64,000 nt of DNA, taken from the NCBI RefSeq assembly GCF_001279695.1, contig NZ_LGDD01000234.1:124001-188000 (forward strand), given 5' to 3'. This DNA is from Streptomyces sp. WM6378. Lineage in GTDB: Bacteria; Actinomycetota; Actinomycetes; Streptomycetales; Streptomycetaceae. The notes beneath the pieces are model-generated. The model made no database searches. It worked only from the letters and a program-made list of their open reading frames with translations, and was not told where the DNA came from. Position 1 is the first letter of the stretch, and every line of letters starts with the position of its first letter. Both the position numbers and the translations under genes were made by a program. Positions 25,805-34,175 of the stretch are shown in pieces.

Positions 25805-26431
25805 CTAGGGCGTCTCGCTGTCCGGTGCGGACCAGAGGTGGTCGAGGGTGTCGACCACCAGGCGGCAGACGGTGTCCGGGTCCGCGCTGGCCAGTGGTTC
25901 GCGCGCCACGACCGTCCGCATGAGCCCGATGCCGAGCAGCCAGGCCATGGCCAGATCCGCGCGCAGGGCACCGTCCTTGGCCCCGGAGAGCGCGGCCAGC
26001 GCGCTCTGGTACTGCTCGCCGAGCTCCCTCAACGTCCCGGTCGCCTCGTCTCCGCGCCCCATGGAGCGCAGGTAGACCTCCAGGGACCGATCGGCCGACC
26101 CCGACGCGCTGCTGGTCAGCATCGAACGCAGCGCGGTCTCGAAGAGCTCCTCGGGCGGTGTGGCGCGCAACTGCTCCAGGCCACCCTGCGCGACGACCTC
26201 CGTGAGCAGTCCCTGCTTGGACCCGAAGTAGCGGAACAGCAACGCCTGGTTGGCGCCCGCCCGTTCGGCGATCTCGCGGACCGTCGCCCCTTCGTAGCCC
26301 CGTTCCGCGAACAGGTCCCGGGCGGCGTCGAGCAGCCGGCGGCGGGTGGCCCCGGCGTCGCGGCGGCGCTCACCAGCGGGCGAGTCAGGCGCGGGCGGGT
26401 CGGGGGCCATCGATTCGGGGGCTTCTTCCAC
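25805..26431 (-). CDS. TetR-family regulator of the second P450 module
   Basis: A 208-residue TetR protein: HTH region RRRLLDAARDLFAERGYEGA, TVREIAERAGANQALLFRYF, GSKQGLLTEVV, then a helical ligand-binding domain. The start is GTG 26431 with GAGAGGA about 8 bases upstream; ATG 26410 is possible. It is divergent from the P450 at 26544, and a perfect 18-bp palindrome lies between. It most likely represses both. Confidence 0.9.
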   Translation of the reverse strand: MEEAPESMAPDPPAPDSPAGERRRDAGATRRRLLDAARDLFAERGYEGATVREIAERAGANQALLFRYFGSKQGLLTEVVAQGGLEQLRATPPEELFETALRSMLTSSASGSADRSLEVYLRSMGRGDEATGTLRELGEQYQSALAALSGAKDGALRADLAMAWLLGIGLMRTVVAREPLASADPDTVCRLVVDTLDHLWSAPDSETP

Positions 26432-26511
26432 GGGACAGGTCCTCTCAGACGGCCCGTCAGGATAACGGCCACAATGCGCCGTTGACCGCCCCCAAGAGGC
26501 ACCCCTACCGT

Positions 26512-26529
26512 TGTAAGCAGCTGCTTACA
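26512..26529. promoter_or_regulatory. Perfect 18-bp palindromic operator
   Basis: TGTAAGCAGCTGCTTACA is a perfect palindrome 14 bases before the GTG of the second P450 and 80 bases from the divergent TetR start. TetR operators typically have this size and symmetry. Its closeness to the start codon suggests it overlaps the transcription start. Confidence 0.8.
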
Positions 26530-26543
26530 TCCGGGAGGCCGCA

Positions 26544-27734
26544 GTGACGACAGCCGAAACCACACCCCTCGCCTATCCCTTCAACACCTCCGACGGACTC
26601 CAGCTCGCCGAGGAGTACGAGCGCGTACGCGAACTGCCGGGCCTGTTACGCGTACAGCTGCCGTACGGCGAGTCCGCCTGGCTCGTCACCCGTTATGCGG
26701 ATGCCCGGCTCGTCCTCGGCGACCAGCGTTTCAGCCGGGCCGAAGGCGCCTCGCACGACGAGCCCCGCCAGTCCGAGGGTCGCAACGACAGCGGGATTCT
26801 CGGCATGGACCCGCCGGATCACACCCGGCTGCGCTCGCTGGTGGCGCGGGCGTTCACCGTCCGCCAGGTCGAGAAGCTGCGCCCACAGGTCCGCGAACTC
26901 ACCGCGAGCCTGCTCGACGACCTGGAAGCGGCCGGGCCGCCCGCCGACCTCGTGGACATGTATGCGCTGCCCCTGCCGGTCGCCGTGATCTGCCGCATGC
27001 TCGGCGTGCCCACCGAGGACCGCCCGCGCTTCAGGGTATGGAGCGACGCGGCGCTGTCCACCAGCTCGCTCACCGCCGCCGAGTTCGAGGCCAACCGTGA
27101 GGAACTCCGCGCCTACATGAGCGAGTTGATCGAGGTGCACCGGCGCGATCCGCAGGACGACCTGATGACCGCGCTCATCGAGGCCCGCGACGGCGGCGAC
27201 CGCCTGACCGAGCTCGAACTCGTCGACCTGTGCGTGGCGGTCCTGGTGGCCGGACACGAGACCACCGCGTCCCAGATCCCCAACTTCACCCTGACGTTGC
27301 TGGAAAACCCCGACCAGCTGGCGCAGCTCAGGGCCCGGCCCGAGCTCATCGCGGGCGCGGTGGAGGAACTGCTGCGCTTCGTACCGCTGGGCAGCGGGGC
27401 CGGCCAGGCCCGGTACGCCACCGAGGACGTCGAGGTGGGCGGCACGCTGGTGCGGGCCGGCACCCCGGTCCTGGTCGCGATGGGCGCCGCCAACCGCGAC
27501 GCGCTCCGCTTCACCGCCCCCGGTGTGCTCGACATCGCCCGCGAAGGCAACCAGCACCTCGGTTTCGGCCACGGAGTCCACCACTGCCTGGGCGCCCCGC
27601 TGGCCCGACTGGAACTCCAGGAAGCCCTGAGCGCCCTCGTCACCCGCTTCCCCGGGCTGAAACTGGCCGGCGACGTGACGTGGAAGTCCGAGATGCTGGT
27701 CCGCGGCCCGCGCGTCATGCCGGTCGCGTGGTGA
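26544..27734 (+). CDS. Cytochrome P450, CYP107-like
   Basis: A 396-residue bacterial P450 with I-helix VLVAGHETTAS, K-helix EELLRF and haem loop FGHGVHHCLG (axial Cys348), all intact. MDPPDHTRLRSLVARAFT is the usual C-helix region of CYP107-type enzymes. GTG start after GGGAGG. Its stop overlaps the ferredoxin start (GTGA), so the two are translationally coupled. Substrate unknown; the module repeats the TetR–P450–ferredoxin plan of 22668-24870. Confidence 0.93.
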   Translation: MTTAETTPLAYPFNTSDGLQLAEEYERVRELPGLLRVQLPYGESAWLVTRYADARLVLGDQRFSRAEGASHDEPRQSEGRNDSGILGMDPPDHTRLRSLVARAFTVRQVEKLRPQVRELTASLLDDLEAAGPPADLVDMYALPLPVAVICRMLGVPTEDRPRFRVWSDAALSTSSLTAAEFEANREELRAYMSELIEVHRRDPQDDLMTALIEARDGGDRLTELELVDLCVAVLVAGHETTASQIPNFTLTLLENPDQLAQLRARPELIAGAVEELLRFVPLGSGAGQARYATEDVEVGGTLVRAGTPVLVAMGAANRDALRFTAPGVLDIAREGNQHLGFGHGVHHCLGAPLARLELQEALSALVTRFPGLKLAGDVTWKSEMLVRGPRVMPVAW

Positions 27735-27958
27735 CCGCCATGACCTGGACCGTACGCGTGGACCCGCAGCTCTGCCTGGCCTCGGGCATGTGCGCCGGAG
27801 CGGCCCCCGACGTGTTCGCGCTGGACGGCGAGCACGCGCGAGTGCTGCCGGAGGGGATCGAGCCGGACGAACGCATCCTGGACGTCGCCGACGCCTGCCC
27901 CGCCCAGGCGATCACGGTGCACGACGGCAGCGGCGTCATCGGGCCACGCCGCGACTGA
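27731..27958 (+). CDS. [3Fe-4S] ferredoxin of the second P450 module
   Basis: A 75-residue ferredoxin if read from GTG 27731, which overlaps the P450 stop as GTGA; ATG 27740 gives 72 residues. Cluster cysteines are in LCLASGMCAGAAPDVF and ACPAQAITV, three in total, as expected for a [3Fe-4S] cluster. It should donate electrons to the P450 at 26544. Confidence 0.9.
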   Translation: MTAMTWTVRVDPQLCLASGMCAGAAPDVFALDGEHARVLPEGIEPDERILDVADACPAQAITVHDGSGVIGPRRD

Positions 27959-27996
27959 TCGACGCCGCGGTGCGACGAGCGCCCGGGCGCGGGAGA

Positions 27997-28617
27997 CTAC
28001 TCGAAGCGCGAGGTGTCGCCCGCTCCCCGGCGTACGATTTCGAGCTCGCCGTTCGAGAAGTCGATCACCGTGGTCGGCTCGGTGCCGCAGTCCCCGGAGT
28101 CGAGGACCGCGTCCACCACGTGATCGAGGCGCTCCTTGATCTCCCAGCCCTGCGTCATCGGCTCGTCCTCGTCGGGCAGGAGGAGAGTGCTGGACAGCAG
28201 AGGTTCGCCGAGGTCGGCGAGGAGGGCCTGAGCGACGGCGTGGTCGGGGATCCGCACCCCGACCGTCTTCTTCTTCGGATGCAGCAGCTGGCGCGGTACC
28301 TCCCTCGTCGCGGGCAGGATGAAGGTGTAACTGCCGGGCGTCGCCGCCTTGATGGCGCGGAACACGTCGTTGTCGATCTGCACGAACTGGCCCAGCTGCG
28401 CAAAGTTCTGGCACACCAGGGTGAAGTGGTGGCGGTCGTCCAGCTCGCGGATCGACCGGATCCGGTTGATGCCGTCACGACTGCCCAGCTGGCACCCCAG
28501 TGCGTAGCAGGAGTCCGTCGGGTACGCGACGAGCGCGCCGGAACGGATGCTGTCCGCCACACTGCTGATGGTGCGCCGCTGAGGGTTCTCGGGGTGCACG
28601 TCGAAGTACTTTGCCAT
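27997..28617 (-). CDS. YciO/YrdC/Sua5-family protein
   Basis: A 206-residue protein with the YrdC-type fold: SGALVAYPTDSCYALGCQLG, ELDDRHHFTLVCQNF, GSYTFILPATREVPRQLL, HPKKKTVGVRIPDHAVAQAL. The family either makes threonylcarbamoyl-AMP for tRNA t6A (Sua5/YrdC) or has an unclear RNA-linked role (YciO). The KKKTVG region and its length are closest to YciO. It ends 38 bases from the convergent ferredoxin. The gene upstream on the same strand is an AlaRS homologue, but a terminator separates them. Confidence 0.85.
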   Translation of the reverse strand: MAKYFDVHPENPQRRTISSVADSIRSGALVAYPTDSCYALGCQLGSRDGINRIRSIRELDDRHHFTLVCQNFAQLGQFVQIDNDVFRAIKAATPGSYTFILPATREVPRQLLHPKKKTVGVRIPDHAVAQALLADLGEPLLSSTLLLPDEDEPMTQGWEIKERLDHVVDAVLDSGDCGTEPTTVIDFSNGELEIVRRGAGDTSRFE

Positions 28618-28682
28618 CCGCCGAGTCTAAGGTCCGGGCGCCCAGGCGCCCGGCCGCCCGGTTCCGGCGGTTTCGAGGTGTC

Positions 28683-28714
28683 GGCGCGGGGCCGTTCCCC
28701 AACGGCCCCGCGCC
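28683..28714 (-). terminator. Perfect 14-bp hairpin after the AlaRS-like gene
   Basis: GGCGCGGGGCCGTT/AACGGCCCCGCGCC with loop CCCC, 6 bases beyond the AlaRS-like stop. It isolates this gene from the YciO-like gene downstream. Confidence 0.75.
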
Positions 28715-28719
28715 AAGGG

Positions 28720-29904
28720 TCATCCCGGCGTGCCGCCCCGGAGGCCGCGTACGAGGTCGCGGGGCAGGCCGTGGGTGTCGTGGAGGTGGCTGTAGTCGTC
28801 CTCGGTGAGGGGTCCGGAGTAACGGGGCCGGGACAGGACGCGGCGGCCCCGTTCGAGGAGCCGGGTGAAGCGCCGCTCCTCGTCGAGGAGTACGTCGCGG
28901 ACCGAGCCGGTGTGCCCGGGCTGCCCGAAGTGGTCCAGCGTGTGCCGGACCGGTTCCTCGGGCAGGTCGCCGAGCGTTCGGGACGGATCGACCCGCCACA
29001 GCGTGGTGAGCACCCGCCGGATCAGACGCCGCAGGACGTATCCGCGCCCGGTGTTGGACGGCAGGACACCGTCGCCGATCACGACGATGCTCGACCGCAG
29101 ATGGTCGCAGACCAGCCGCAGTGACCGCTCCTCCAGCTGCCAGAGCGAAGGCGCCGAGCCCCGCCACGGCTCGAACAGGTCGGTCTCGAAGACCGATCCC
29201 TTGCCCTGGAGGACGGCGACGAGCCGTTCGAGGCCGAGCCCGGTGTCGACGTTCGGCCGGGGCAACAGGTCGAGGGTGCCGTCGCCGCGCCGCCGGTAGC
29301 GCATCATCACGTGGTTCCACACCTCCACCCATCGTTCGTCTCCGGTCGGTGTGGATCGCGGCGGTGTGTCTCCCGTCCAGATGAAGATCTCCGAGTCCGG
29401 ACCGCAGGGACCGGTGGGGCCGTTGGACCACCAGTTCTCCTCGGTGGTCAGCTCGACCGGCACCCCGAGCTCCTCCCATGTGCGTAGCGATTCGGTGTCC
29501 GGGCCCGAGTGCTCGTCGTCGCCGAAGACCGTGGCGTACAGCAGTCCCTGATCAATGCCGAAGCCGTTGACCAGCAGGTCGTGGCCCCAGCCGAGGCTCT
29601 GCGAGCTTCCGTAGTCGCCGAGGGACCAGGTGCCGAGCATTTCGAAGACGGTCAGGTGGGTGTCGTCGCCGACCTCCTCCAGGTCGGTGGTGCGCAGGCA
29701 GCGCTGGACATTGACCAGGCGCCGGCCGAGCGGATGGGGCCGGCCCTCCAGATAGGGGGTCAGCGGATGCATGCCCGAGGTGGTGAACAGCACGGGGTCA
29801 CCGGGCGGCGGCAGCAGGGACGACCCCGTGATGCGCCGGTGGCCCCGGTCCTCGAAGTACTCGACGAAGGTGCGGACTACGTGCTCGGTGTTCATGGTGC
29901 TCAT
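28720..29904 (-). CDS. Alanyl-tRNA synthetase homologue, catalytic domain only
   Basis: A 394-residue class II aminoacyl-tRNA synthetase core. It matches the N-terminal half of AlaRS: motif 1 region DPVLFTTSGMHPLTPYLEG, motif 2 VNVQRCLRTTDLEEVGDD, HLTVFEMLGTWSLGDY, NWWSNGPTGPCGPDSE, and motif 3 DTGLGLERLVAVLQG. It ends with HDTHGLPRDLV, where full AlaRS (about 880 residues) continues into the editing and C-Ala domains; these are absent, and the stop is clean. The adenylation core looks intact, so it may activate alanine without proofreading. Start at 29904, or 29895. A leader ORF and hairpins lie upstream. Confidence 0.88.
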   Translation of the reverse strand: MSTMNTEHVVRTFVEYFEDRGHRRITGSSLLPPPGDPVLFTTSGMHPLTPYLEGRPHPLGRRLVNVQRCLRTTDLEEVGDDTHLTVFEMLGTWSLGDYGSSQSLGWGHDLLVNGFGIDQGLLYATVFGDDEHSGPDTESLRTWEELGVPVELTTEENWWSNGPTGPCGPDSEIFIWTGDTPPRSTPTGDERWVEVWNHVMMRYRRRGDGTLDLLPRPNVDTGLGLERLVAVLQGKGSVFETDLFEPWRGSAPSLWQLEERSLRLVCDHLRSSIVVIGDGVLPSNTGRGYVLRRLIRRVLTTLWRVDPSRTLGDLPEEPVRHTLDHFGQPGHTGSVRDVLLDEERRFTRLLERGRRVLSRPRYSGPLTEDDYSHLHDTHGLPRDLVRGLRGGTPG

Positions 29905-29964
29905 GGCTGCGGGTCCTTGGCTGTGGGGCAGCCGGAAAGGGACCGCGGACACGGGACGCGACAG

Positions 29965-30012
29965 AAATTTCAGAGGCAGGAATCCAGGACTGGGATTCCG
30001 GACCATGAATCC
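29965..30012 (-). promoter_or_regulatory. Mutually exclusive hairpins in the AlaRS-like leader
   Basis: On the transcript strand GGATTC, GGAATCC and GGATTCC follow one another. The middle arm can pair with the first (6 bp, loop ATGGTCCG) or the last (7 bp, loop CAGTCCT), but not both. The block lies between the stop of a 22-codon leader ORF and the synthetase-like start. This is the geometry of an attenuator; function is inferred. Confidence 0.4.
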
Positions 30013-30063
30013 GACGATCCACCGGCGGGCCGTTTCCGGTCGCCGGGGGAGTGGGGAATGAGG

Positions 30064-30132
30064 TCAGGCGGCGGCAACCGGCGAGCTGGTCGCTCGCGCG
30101 GTCGCGCTGTCGATACGGCTGATGACCTTCAT
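30064..30132 (-). CDS. Putative 22-aa Ala-rich leader peptide
   Basis: A short frame starting MKVISRIDSATARATS and ending with Val and three Ala codons before TGA, 159 bases upstream of the AlaRS-like gene on the same strand. Six of its last 13 residues are Ala. The start has a weak GGACGG ahead. The next 100 bases of leader can fold into alternative hairpins. A leader peptide sensing Ala-tRNA supply would fit; a short RiPP-like peptide or a chance ORF are the alternatives. Confidence 0.4.
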   Translation of the reverse strand: MKVISRIDSATARATSSPVAAA

Positions 30133-30199
30133 ACCGTCCACAGTAACGGGCGGATGGGTGGCCTGCACACGAATTCCTGTGAGGGGGGTGGCGGTCGCG

Positions 30200-30399
30200 A
30201 TGGTGGTCAGTTGTGGGGGTCGGATGTGGTGGTCGGAGGCGGTCAACGGTCTGCCGCTCCTTGGCGTCTGCCGGCGGGGCCGACCGGGTGGGCGGCCGCC
30301 CTCAACGACCCGGCCATCACGGCCGCGCTGCAGGCCATGCACGAGCGGGAGCATGGAGTGGCGCCCGGCCGGTACCGCCAGCGGGTGAGCACGACCTGA
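30200..30399 (+). pseudogene. AraC-family regulator remnant with the HTH deleted
   Basis: Two pieces in different frames resemble cupin_6 AraC regulators. VVSCGGRMWWSEAVNGLPLL (frame of 30203) looks like the end of the cupin domain. AAALNDPAITAALQAMHE (from 30289) looks like the linker just before the DNA-binding domain. The second piece runs straight into GVAPGRYRQR, the usual last residues of such regulators, so about 85 residues of HTH are missing. Frameshift plus internal deletion imply a dead gene. Confidence 0.5.
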
Positions 30400-30801
30400 T
30401 CCAGCGAAGGCGGCAAGGCGGGCCCGGCGAGTGAGGGGCTCGCCTGGTGGGGGGAGTACCAGGGAACCGCCGTCCCACTCGCCGGGCGCCTTCCCGGTGG
30501 TGGCACAGGCGGCCTGGAACTCCCGCGACGGCTGCCCTGCCAGTGGTGGTGCGCACCGGGAGCGGGTGGTGGTGCGTTCGGGGCCGAGCGGCCGGGACCG
30601 CTCATGCTGCCAGGAAGAGACCGGTCTCTCGCTTCTGCCCTCACCATGGCAGCGGGCAGGTGTCCTGTACAGGTCGATTCTGGACGGGGACGGGCAGAGC
30701 TCCGTTCATCCCGAAGGTCCTCAACTCCCTTATGTCATAAGGTTATTGAGCGTGGCTTACACCTGCTCTCGTGGCCCGGCTGTCGCAGGGCGACTGTGCT
30801 C
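30400..30801. other. Intergenic region with a long inverted repeat
   Basis: No convincing gene. GCCCGGCGAGTG (30422-30433) and CACTCGCCGGGC (30476-30487) are perfect 12-base inverted arms around a 42-base spacer, possibly a terminator-like structure. The remainder, up to the gene ending at 30802, shows nothing recognisable. Confidence 0.35.
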
Positions 30802-31302
30802 TCAAGCCTTCTCGGTGTTCTGCGCCGCCCGCTCGGCGGCCTCGACCTGGGCGGTGAACTCCTTGGCGGACAGGCGTTGCAGGGTGCCGTCGTGGCGCCG
30901 GGCCAGTTCGTCGGCGGGCTCCTGCGCGGACTCGTGCAGATCGAGGACCAGCATGGCCGTGCCGTCCTCGACCCTGCTGCTCAGCACGATGAGGCCGGCG
31001 CCGTCCTCCAGGAGCTGACGGTTCTCCGCCGCGTTGGCCAGCGTGGCTCCTGCCGCGCTGCCCAGCAGCACGCCGATCGGTCCGCCGAGCAGCCCCACGA
31101 GACCGCCCACAAGGCCGCCGCCCACCGTGGGCACCCCGGCGCCGCGCACATGGTTGTCCGGCACGTCGAGCAAGCCCTCGGCCGAGCGCTCCAGAATGGC
31201 GGCCTGGCGCAGGCCCGGCAGGGAGACGGCCTCCGCGAAGGCCGACCGGCAGCGCGCAGGATCGGTGAACGAGATCAGCAGAACATGGTGGGTGTCCGCC
31301 AT
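30802..31302 (-). CDS. DUF1269-like protein with glycine-rich membrane segment
   Basis: A 166-residue protein. An alpha/beta N-terminal domain (HHVLLISFTDPARCRSAFAE) leads to a Gly-rich hydrophobic segment (GGGLVGGLVGLLGGPIGVLL) and then a charged domain with DGTAMLVLDLHESAQEPAD. This matches the DUF1269 plan, proteins thought to associate with membranes under stress. The start at 31302 has GGGAG about 11 bases upstream. Role unknown. Confidence 0.75.
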   Translation of the reverse strand: MADTHHVLLISFTDPARCRSAFAEAVSLPGLRQAAILERSAEGLLDVPDNHVRGAGVPTVGGGLVGGLVGLLGGPIGVLLGSAAGATLANAAENRQLLEDGAGLIVLSSRVEDGTAMLVLDLHESAQEPADELARRHDGTLQRLSAKEFTAQVEAAERAAQNTEKA

Positions 31303-31466
31303 TGCGGGTGTACTCCCTCGTCGGATGACGCACGGCTGTCGGCCCTCCCAGTGGAACGCCCGCCCGACCGCCCCGCCAGGCGGGCACGTCCGTCGGAGGA
31401 CCGGGTTGCTCCCCGCGGGCCTGCTCGCCAGGCCTGAGGCCGAGCCGACGGGTCCGCAGCGTGCCG

Positions 31467-33194
31467 CTACTTGCCCGGGTGGGCCAGGACCAGCTCGGTG
31501 TTGTGGTCGGCGGAGGAGCCGAGTTTGGCGGCCGGAGTGGCATACGGGTCGTTGTACGACAGCTCGCGGTACAGGGCCGCCAGGCCCCGGTCGGAGGTGT
31601 CCGCGAAGTCCGTCGTGTAGGGCGCGGCGGACTCGATGAGGGTGGTGAACAGCGACAGCGTGCCGTCGCCGTTGTCGGCTATCTCGATGATCCGGGCGTG
31701 CTGCGGATAGTCGACGTGGGACGCGGTGTTGATCTCCCAGAAGGCGCGCTCCGGAACCGCGTGGCCGTGCGGGGTGATGCGGTTCTCGTGGGTGTGGCCG
31801 TTGACCCAGGCCACCACGTTCGGATAGCGCTGGAGCAGCGCGACCAGGGCATTGCCGTCGTGGCGCCCCTCGAAGGGGTGGTACGGGTCGGGCAGCAGGT
31901 TGCCCATGGTGGTGCTGGTGTGGTGGCTGAACAGGACGATGAGCGAGTCGCTCGACCCGCCGCGCACCACGTGCCCGTCGGTGTCGTACCAGCGGCTGCT
32001 GTGCGACTTCAGCACCGATTCGAGCCAGTTGAGCTGCGCCGTGCCGAGTGAACCGTCCGCGAAACCGGCCCTGTTGGTGGTGTCCAGGCTGATGCCGAGC
32101 ACGCCGCCCGCGAGCGGGAACGTGTAGTACAGGTGCCCGCTGCTCGCCGCGTCCGAGGTGAAGCCGTGGCCGACCGGCCCGGCGCCGGTGTACGCCGGGT
32201 TCAGGTGCGCCTTGGCGAACTCGGCCGGGGTGAAGGGGCGACGGCGCTCGTCGGGGGTGACCTTGCGTATCGCACCGCCGTTGCCGAGCAACTTGCCCAG
32301 CAGGATTACGGCTTGGGCCGGGTCGTGCTGCAGGGCGTAGGCGAGCTTGGCTGCGGTGGCGTCGTCGCAGCCCTCGATCTTCCGGTCGCCGGTGTACAGG
32401 TCGTTCAGCAGACCGAGGTCCGGCAGGCTGCCCTCGATGCTGTCGTCGTGGTTGCCGACGGTCGTGTACCAGGGCACGCTCAGGCCGGGTGCGTCGAAGG
32501 GGCGGCCCGCGCCCGACAGGAAGCCGGGGATCTGCGGGAGCCCCTTGGCCTTGTAGTTGTCCTGGAACGACAGCTCCGGGTTCCAGTAGTCCGCGTTCCC
32601 GGAGTTCTGCACGCCCTCGTAGCGCGAGGGGTCGCCGCTGCTCGGGGTGATCCGGCCACCGCTCATGACGGACAGGTACCAGTCGAGCTCGATGAGTTCG
32701 TGGTTGTCGGTGTTGTCGCCGGTGGCCATCACCATGCCGAACGGCAGCCCCGTGTACGGGCCTTGGCGCACCGCGTTGACCCGCTCGACCAGTGACGAGG
32801 CGCCGCGCACCGTCAGGGCTTCCTGCGGGCGGTACGCGCTGTCGTTGAACTGAGCCAGGTACTCGAACCGCACCGGCGACTCGGTGTCCGCCAGGTGCAG
32901 GTCGGTGAACTGGACGAAGGAGGCGAGCCCGGTCCGGCGGTCGTCCCGACCGGAACCGGCCGCGGCCAGGTCGCCGCGGACCACCAGCGGCCAGCCCGGT
33001 CCGGCCACGAGGCGCTTGTACGCGCCGCTGCCGACCGGCATCGCGGCCTGTTCCAGCGTGGTCCCGCCGATCCGTACCGCCCGCGCGGCCGTGGCCGCCA
33101 GTGCCCGGTCCTGCGCCGTCGCCGACCACAGGGCGGCCCCTGCGGCAGCGGCGGACATCCTGGAAACGAACTGACGGCGGCTCATCCCGCGCAT
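31467..33194 (-). CDS. Tat-exported metallophosphoesterase (PPA1498-like)
   Basis: A 575-residue exported phosphoesterase. The N-terminus MRGMSRRQFVSRMSAAAAG is a textbook twin-arginine signal. Calcineurin-like metal motifs are spread through the long domain: FVQFTDLHLADTES, VMATGDNTDN, TVGNHDDSIEG, LIVLFSHHTSTTM and WVNGHTHENRI. The length and inserts fit the large PPA1498-type metallophosphoesterase family. AGGGGG lies 6 bases before ATG 33194. Substrate unknown; extracellular phosphate scavenging is plausible. Confidence 0.88.
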   Translation of the reverse strand: MRGMSRRQFVSRMSAAAAGAALWSATAQDRALAATAARAVRIGGTTLEQAAMPVGSGAYKRLVAGPGWPLVVRGDLAAAGSGRDDRRTGLASFVQFTDLHLADTESPVRFEYLAQFNDSAYRPQEALTVRGASSLVERVNAVRQGPYTGLPFGMVMATGDNTDNHELIELDWYLSVMSGGRITPSSGDPSRYEGVQNSGNADYWNPELSFQDNYKAKGLPQIPGFLSGAGRPFDAPGLSVPWYTTVGNHDDSIEGSLPDLGLLNDLYTGDRKIEGCDDATAAKLAYALQHDPAQAVILLGKLLGNGGAIRKVTPDERRRPFTPAEFAKAHLNPAYTGAGPVGHGFTSDAASSGHLYYTFPLAGGVLGISLDTTNRAGFADGSLGTAQLNWLESVLKSHSSRWYDTDGHVVRGGSSDSLIVLFSHHTSTTMGNLLPDPYHPFEGRHDGNALVALLQRYPNVVAWVNGHTHENRITPHGHAVPERAFWEINTASHVDYPQHARIIEIADNGDGTLSLFTTLIESAAPYTTDFADTSDRGLAALYRELSYNDPYATPAAKLGSSADHNTELVLAHPGK

Positions 33195-33441
33195 GGGTAT
33201 CCCCCTGGTGGCACTGACAGTTGAGGGCACGGCAGCTTTCGGCCACGACCGTGCGGCCACACACTACTGGCGGGTAGCTGTATGTACAGGTGCTGGGAGG
33301 AAACTTGAGGGAAACAAATGAGGAGCGTGCTACTGGAGCGGCGGGCAGCCCGGAGCCCGCCACGATGCCCGTCGTACGCCACGCAGCCCGTCCGGCTACG
33401 GGACAGCACGGCGCCGATCGTGGGGGTGCGGGCCGCTTCCG

Positions 33442-34140
33442 TCACCTCCCCGCTTCGCCGAGGAGGATGTCTGCCAGCTCGGCCGGCTGGGAGAACATCG
33501 GCCAGTGGCCGGTGTCCATTTCGGCCAGGCGCCAATGCCTGCTGGTCAGCAGCTCGGCCACGTCGTCGTTCGGCTTCGTGCCATCGAGCAGGCACTTGAG
33601 GTAGGTCGCCGGGAGTCCGCCGAGCGGGCGGCTGAGCACCGCCGGTTCGGTCAGCGTGGCGCCCGGGTGCGGTGTCGAGCCGCGTACGATCCGGGCGATC
33701 TGCTCGGTGCTCAGCCCCTGTGCCTCGAACTCGGGCGCGGTGAGCGGCGCCCAGAAGCCGCCGTTCTCGGCTATGGACGCCTCCACTGCGGCCTGCCAGT
33801 CAAGACCGCCGGACACGAACGAGTCGCCGTCGGCCGGGACATTGGAGTCGACGAAGACGACACGCGCCAAGCGGTCCCCTATGCGCTCGGCGGCCTGACC
33901 GACCGGAATCCCCGCATAGCTGTGCCCGACCAGGACCACATCGCGCAGATCGAGACGCTCGACCTCATCGACGATGTCCTGGACATGGGTCTGCTGCCCG
34001 GCCGGAACGCCCTGCTTCTCGGCGAGGCCGGACAGCGTCAACGGGTGGACGCCGTGGCCGCTGGCACGCAGCGGGACCACCACCTCGTCCCAAGCCCACG
34101 ACCCGAGCCACGCTCCCGCAACCAGCACGAAATTCGTCAT
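33442..34140 (-). CDS. Alpha/beta hydrolase, salicylate/haloalkane-esterase-like
   Basis: A 232-residue alpha/beta hydrolase: FVLVAGAWLGSWAWDEVVVP at the N-terminus, nucleophile elbow VLVGHSYAGIPV (Ser), and MDTGHWPMFSQPAELADILL with the catalytic His and the usual last helix. It resembles plant-type methylesterase-like hydrolases common in Streptomyces. GGTGGAG precedes the ATG. It lies just downstream of a MerR regulator gene on the same strand with a 35-base gap, so the regulator may lie in the same operon. Confidence 0.87.
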   Translation of the reverse strand: MTNFVLVAGAWLGSWAWDEVVVPLRASGHGVHPLTLSGLAEKQGVPAGQQTHVQDIVDEVERLDLRDVVLVGHSYAGIPVGQAAERIGDRLARVVFVDSNVPADGDSFVSGGLDWQAAVEASIAENGGFWAPLTAPEFEAQGLSTEQIARIVRGSTPHPGATLTEPAVLSRPLGGLPATYLKCLLDGTKPNDDVAELLTSRHWRLAEMDTGHWPMFSQPAELADILLGEAGR

Positions 34141-34175
34141 GGCTCCACCGTAAGGGGAGGGTCTGACAACCGGTC

